Below are positions 6,357-9,195 of a DNA stretch of 9,195 bases, in pieces. A program made the translations under genes and the position numbers. The DNA comes from JAPUIN01 sp041580375 (GTDB taxonomy: Bacteria; Acidobacteriota; Polarisedimenticolia; Gp22-AA2), in contig JBFGDZ010000141.1 in NCBI GenBank assembly GCA_041580375.1, forward strand, positions 1 through 9,195. Direction: 5' to 3'. Positions within the stretch are counted from its first letter, which is position 1. The number at the start of each line of letters is the position of its first letter. Under the pieces are notes generated by a model that searched no databases, was not told the DNA's origin, and saw only the letters and a program-made list of their open reading frames with translations.

Positions 6357-8654
6357 ATGCGCCGGAGCCGATCCCTAATGAGGCGATGTCGATGCGTCGC
6401 GATCCTGGTCACCCTGCTGGTCCCCACGGGGGTTCCGGCCGACGAGGGGATGTGGATGCCGCAGCAGATCCCCGCGCTGGGCGACGAGCTGAAGGGGATG
6501 GGGCTGGAACTCGAACCCGGATCGTTCGCCGACCTGACCGCCTTTCCGATGGGGGCGGTCGTCTCGCTCGGCGGTTGCAGCGCGGCCTTCGTGTCGCCGC
6601 GGGGGCTCATCGTCACCAACCACCACTGCGTCCTCGGGGCGCTGCAGTACAACTCGACCCCCGAGAAAGATCTGATCGCCACCGGCTTTCTAGCACGCAG
6701 CCCGGACGATGAGCCGCCGGCGCTTCCGACGGCGCGCGTCTACGTCACCACGGCCATCGACGATGTGACGGCTGAGATCGCGGGGAGCCTTGACAAGGGA
6801 CTGTCGGACCTCGAGCGGGCGAAGACGATCGATCGGCGCAGCAAGCGCATGGTGCGCGAGTGCGAGAGGCCGGGAGATCTTCGCTGCCAGGTCGTGTCGT
6901 TCTTCGCGGGCGAGAGGTATCTCAGGCTGACCGCGCTGAAGATCAGGGACGTGCGCCTGGTCTACGCGCCGGCGCTCGGCGTAGGGAACTTCGGCGACGA
7001 GGAGGACAACTGGATGTGGCCCCGGCACACGGGCGATTTCAGCTTCCTGCGCGCCTACGTCGGCAGGGACGGCGAGCCGGCCGCCTACGCGCCCGACAAC
7101 GTGCCGTACGCTCCGAAGCACCATCTGAAGATCTCGACGCGCGATCTCGACCCCGACGATCTGATTCTGCTGGCCGGCTATCCGGCGAAAACTTCGCGCC
7201 TGGTCACGGCCGGGGAGGTGCGCGACGCGCAGCGGTACGATCTGCCCGAGGCGATCCGCTACCGCGAGATGCTGCTCGCGATCCTGCGCGAGATGGGGCG
7301 GGGCGACCGCGAGGTGCAGATCCGGAACGCGGTCCGCGTCGCGTCGCTCGAGAACTATCTGAAAAAGTACCGGGGGACGCTCGAAGCGTTCGAGCGCGAC
7401 CGCCTGCTGGAGCGGAAGCGCGAGGACGAGCGCCGGCTCGAGGAGCACTTCGGCCGCGACCCCGCCGGGGCGCGGCGCCACCGCGCCATCCGCGACGAGT
7501 TGGCCGGCCTTCTCGCCGAGCGCCGCCGGACCCGCGAGCGCGACACCCTCTACGAGTGGCTGTACCGCGCGTCGCCGATGCTGGAGCAGGCCGATCTTCT
7601 CCACCGGATGAGCGTCGAGCGCGCGAAGGACGACGACGACGATCGCGACGAGGACTTCCAGGAGCGCGACTGGCCGCGCAATCTCGGCAAGATCCGGCGG
7701 ATGCAGAGACAGATCGAGGTGCGCGGCGACCGCGCCGGGCTGCGCGCCTTCATCCTGGGGACGACGAGGCTGCCGGCGGGGCAGCGGATCGAGGCGGTCG
7801 ATCGCGCCCTGGCCGCGACCGGCAGGACGGATGTCGAGGCGCGCGTCGATGCGCTGCTCGACCGGCTGTACGCCGGGACGAAGATGGCCGACCTCGACGT
7901 CCGGCTGGAGATGTTCGAGTGGCCGACCGGAAAGCTTCTCGAGGACGGCGACCCGATGATCGGGTTCGCGGCCGCGCTGCGCGATCTGGGCGAGGCGATC
8001 GAGGAGCGCGACCTCGCCTTCGAGGGAGCCGAGCAGCGCCTGCGCCCGCAGTGGGTCGCCGCGATCCGCGCGCTGAAGAGAGGGCGCCTCGCCCCCGACG
8101 CGAACGGCACGCTGCGCGTGGGGTTCGGCCGGATCGAGGGGTACACGCCGCGCGATGGCGTCATGTACGCCCCGCAGACGACCATCCGGGGCGTGCTCGA
8201 GAAGGACATCGGGGCGCGCCCGTTCGACAGCCCCGCGATGCTGCTGCGGCTGGCCGGCGAGGGGCGGTTCGGGCCGTACGCCGATCCCGATCTCGGGACG
8301 CTTCCCGTCGCTTTCATCAGCACCGTCAGCGTGACCAACGGCCACTCCGGATCGCCCGCCCTCAACGCCCGGGGCGAGATCGCCGGTCTCGCGTTCGACA
8401 TGAACTGGGAGGGGGTCGCGGCCGACTGGGTCGTCAACGAGACGTACGTGCGCACCATCCACGTCGACGCGCGCTACATGCTCTGGGTGATGGACGCGGT
8501 CGACGGAGCGCACCACCTGCTGCGCGAGATGGGGCTGCCGGTCCACTTCGATGGCCGGCCGCGAGGCTTCGAAGCGACCGCGGAGGACGGAAAACCGCGG
8601 GACCGTCGCGCCTTTGGATATAATCCCGGCATGGAATTCAGCAATCGACCCTGA
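6357..8654 (+). CDS. S46 family dipeptidyl-peptidase (DPP7/DPP11-like), secreted
   Basis: 765 residues from ATG 6357, preceded by GAGAGGA six bases away and followed by a signal peptide (basic MRRSRSLMRRCRC, hydrophobic VAILVTLLV, cut near GVPA, residue 28). A GTG at 6324 is in frame but would place 11 residues before the signal. S46 enzymes are serine exopeptidases that release dipeptides from the N-terminus of peptides, typically in the periplasm of Gram-negative bacteria. The mature N-terminus begins DEGMWMPQQIP, as is usual. The catalytic blocks are all present: TNHHC with His90, DNWMWPRHTGDF with Asp227, and NGHSGSP with Ser664. Between them lies the long charged helical domain (~residues 290-560) of the family. 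The position that separates DPP7 (Gly) from DPP11 (Arg or Ser) is Met682 here (FDMNWEG). About 40 residues after the normal end (from HFDGRPRGF) form an extra tail. Length is in the family's usual range of about 700-760. Confidence 0.95.
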   Translation: MRRSRSLMRRCRCVAILVTLLVPTGVPADEGMWMPQQIPALGDELKGMGLELEPGSFADLTAFPMGAVVSLGGCSAAFVSPRGLIVTNHHCVLGALQYNSTPEKDLIATGFLARSPDDEPPALPTARVYVTTAIDDVTAEIAGSLDKGLSDLERAKTIDRRSKRMVRECERPGDLRCQVVSFFAGERYLRLTALKIRDVRLVYAPALGVGNFGDEEDNWMWPRHTGDFSFLRAYVGRDGEPAAYAPDNVPYAPKHHLKISTRDLDPDDLILLAGYPAKTSRLVTAGEVRDAQRYDLPEAIRYREMLLAILREMGRGDREVQIRNAVRVASLENYLKKYRGTLEAFERDRLLERKREDERRLEEHFGRDPAGARRHRAIRDELAGLLAERRRTRERDTLYEWLYRASPMLEQADLLHRMSVERAKDDDDDRDEDFQERDWPRNLGKIRRMQRQIEVRGDRAGLRAFILGTTRLPAGQRIEAVDRALAATGRTDVEARVDALLDRLYAGTKMADLDVRLEMFEWPTGKLLEDGDPMIGFAAALRDLGEAIEERDLAFEGAEQRLRPQWVAAIRALKRGRLAPDANGTLRVGFGRIEGYTPRDGVMYAPQTTIRGVLEKDIGARPFDSPAMLLRLAGEGRFGPYADPDLGTLPVAFISTVSVTNGHSGSPALNARGEIAGLAFDMNWEGVAADWVVNETYVRTIHVDARYMLWVMDAVDGAHHLLREMGLPVHFDGRPRGFEATAEDGKPRDRRAFGYNPGMEFSNRP

Positions 8655-8713
8655 CCTCGAGCCCGCAACGACCCTGAGCACGGGACCGGGGAGCGTCTCG
8701 CATGCCCAAGGCC

Positions 8714-8735
8714 GATCACGACGCCGATCGTGATC
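8714..8735 (+). terminator. Perfect hairpin 60 bases after the peptidase gene
   Basis: GATCACGA, six-base loop CGCCGA, TCGTGATC: an eight-base perfect stem. It lies where the peptidase transcript would end, but no T run follows. It may be a Rho-independent-like or RNA-stabilising element, or a palindromic protein site. Confidence 0.35.
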
Positions 8736-8778
8736 CTCCCGGCCGGGCGGATCGCGCCGTCGGGCAATCCGGCTCTAA

Positions 8779-8904
8779 GAAGGCGGCGGGACCCTTCTGG
8801 ACCTGACCTTCACCGACGCGAGCGGCCATTACGAATTCCCCGGCGTGAGGTACTATCGGGTCGCGGCATTCAACAACCGCTGCCCGGCGGAAGGGCCGAG
8901 GTGA
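8779..8904 (+). pseudogene. C-terminal remnant of an FN3-like secreted domain
   Basis: The frame is open only from a TAA at 8776-8778 to the TGA at 8902-8904 and has no ATG or GTG start with a ribosome site. Its 41 codons read like the last strands of the FN3-like module common in this genome type: TFTDASGHYEFPG, then YYRVAAFNNRCPAEGP and stop. Compare PPPGGLFVYVVTGNTC near the end of the cohesin protein at 1728-2519. The upstream part of the domain is missing in this frame and I could not find it in the other two, so this is probably a deleted or frameshifted gene. Confidence 0.45.
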
Positions 8905-8913
8905 TCGCCGTCC

Positions 8914-8932
8914 CCGCCGGCCGGGCCGGCGG
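8914..8932. terminator. GC hairpin between two convergent 3' ends
   Basis: CCGCCGG, loop CCGGG, CCGGCGG: a seven-base perfect stem, with flanking CGT/ACG able to extend it past a bulge. It sits between the stop of the plus-strand FN3-like remnant (8904) and the stop of the minus-strand Cys-rich ORF (8951), where a shared terminator would be expected. There is no T tract on either strand. Confidence 0.3.
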
Positions 8933-8950
8933 ACGTCCACCGCCGCCCGG

Positions 8951-9082
8951 TTAGCCGCAGCGTCCGTTTTTCTTGTAGACCCCCGAGCAGCAGTCGGCAC
9001 CGGTCGCGCAGGCCGCGGAGATCGCGCCGGTCGACGAGATCACGATCGGACGGGTCGAGCAGCTTCTCGGCGACTTTCTCAT
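8951..9082 (-). CDS. Short Cys-rich ORF, probable C-terminal remnant of a knottin-like-tailed secreted protein
   Basis: 43 residues from ATG 9082 to TAA 8951; an in-frame TGA at 9088-9086 closes the frame immediately upstream and the ribosome site is weak (GGAA about 10 bases away). The C-terminal half contains ISAACATGADCCSGVYKKNG followed by RCG and stop. The C-x5-CC-SG pattern ending in Cys-Gly is a recurrent tail of secreted bacterial proteins, where the motif is usually CxxxxDCCSGxC; here a Tyr (TAC) stands where Cys (TGC) is expected, a one-base change. Cys are at 8, 25, 31, 32 and 42. There is no signal peptide, so this is more likely the end of a decayed or frameshifted longer gene than a complete small protein. 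Confidence 0.4.
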   Translation of the reverse strand: MRKSPRSCSTRPIVISSTGAISAACATGADCCSGVYKKNGRCG

Positions 9083-9111
9083 CCATCAGTTCCGGGCGGG
9101 CCGGGCGGCGG

Positions 9112-9186
9112 GGCATCCTGCGCATCGAGCGGGGCCGCCTGACCCTGCGGGACGAGACCCAGCTGCGCGAGATCCTGGCGAGGTAG
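9112..9186 (+). pseudogene. Short basic C-terminal fragment, possibly of a Crp/Fnr-type regulator
   Basis: In this frame GILRIERGRLTLRDETQLRE followed by ILAR ends at TAG 9184-9186. The pattern of hydrophobic, then RGRL, then D and LREI resembles the last strand and helix of Crp/Fnr winged-helix regulators. The sequence before it in the same frame is Ser/Arg-rich and not domain-like, while a neighbouring plus-strand frame (9027-9104) reads ITIGRVEQLLGDFLIHQFRA, so a frameshift near 9105 could join the two. The second piece overlaps the minus-strand Cys-rich ORF. This is weak pattern matching; chance cannot be excluded. Confidence 0.2.
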
Positions 9187-9195
9187 AACGGACCC

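Larger units (their letters stand above)
8655..9195. other. Region without an intact gene; eroded gene tails
   Basis: After the peptidase stop there is no frame with a start, ribosome site and recognisable protein. It contains a hairpin (8714-8735), a start-less FN3-like tail (+), a GC hairpin (8914-8932), a Cys-rich short ORF (-) and a short basic tail (+), each listed separately. Longer frames on both strands here are Arg/Pro/Gly-rich shadows. Confidence 0.6.

Noticed and set aside
8619..8624. Perfect TATAAT inside the end of the peptidase gene
   Set aside because: No -35 at the right distance and no intact gene downstream; the bases encode residues GYN of the peptidase.
6690..8681. 663-codon open frame on the minus strand opposite the S46 gene
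   Set aside because: It is the antisense shadow of a conserved gene in GC-rich DNA; the product is low-complexity Arg/Ala/Val/Glu with no domain.
1..9195. CRISPR array, transposon ends, tRNA or rRNA
   Set aside because: No regularly spaced direct repeats, no transposase frame and no cloverleaf or rRNA-like stretch were seen.

Overview
High-GC bacterial DNA, probably a chromosomal piece of an uncultured Acidobacteriota-like or similar soil or sediment lineage. This placement is an inference from gene style only: non-cellulosomal cohesin and dockerin domains, FN3-like secreted modules, a secreted beta-propeller, an S46 peptidase and heavy GC bias. There is no rRNA, tRNA or marker gene in the window to confirm it.

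Layout. (1) Positions 1-2519, + strand: the 3' part of a large secreted protein (propeller-like repeat, cohesin, carboxypeptidase-regulatory-like module, dockerin, second cohesin), followed five bases later by a small secreted cohesin + FN3-like protein; the two look like one operon. (2) 2520-3171: a minus-strand gene remnant with an intact ribosome site and signal peptide whose body resembles the N-terminus of a secreted di-haem cytochrome-type oxidoreductase, then a divergent promoter region. (3) 3172-4620, +: a secreted beta-propeller protein with a cysteine-bearing C-terminal module. (4) 4630-5322, -: a lipoprotein with a DUF2807/GIN-type repetitive beta domain, tail-to-tail with the propeller gene. 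(5) 5659-6096, +: a small cytoplasmic CoA-binding (Rossmann) protein with a strong Shine-Dalgarno. (6) 6357-8654, +: a complete secreted S46 dipeptidyl-peptidase. (7) 8655-9195: no intact gene; it holds what look like eroded gene tails, namely an FN3-like C-terminus (+), a Cys-rich tail (-) and a short basic tail (+), separated by GC hairpins.

Apart from the CoA-binding protein, every intact product is predicted to be exported. The theme is cell-surface and extracellular: adhesion or assembly domains (cohesin, dockerin, FN3, GIN) and peptide breakdown (S46). The cohesin/dockerin pair is the only part whose products could directly bind one another. The window is otherwise a loose collection of exported-protein genes rather than one pathway, with at least two places where genes appear to be decaying. 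I did not find a defence system, CRISPR array, transposase or integrase.
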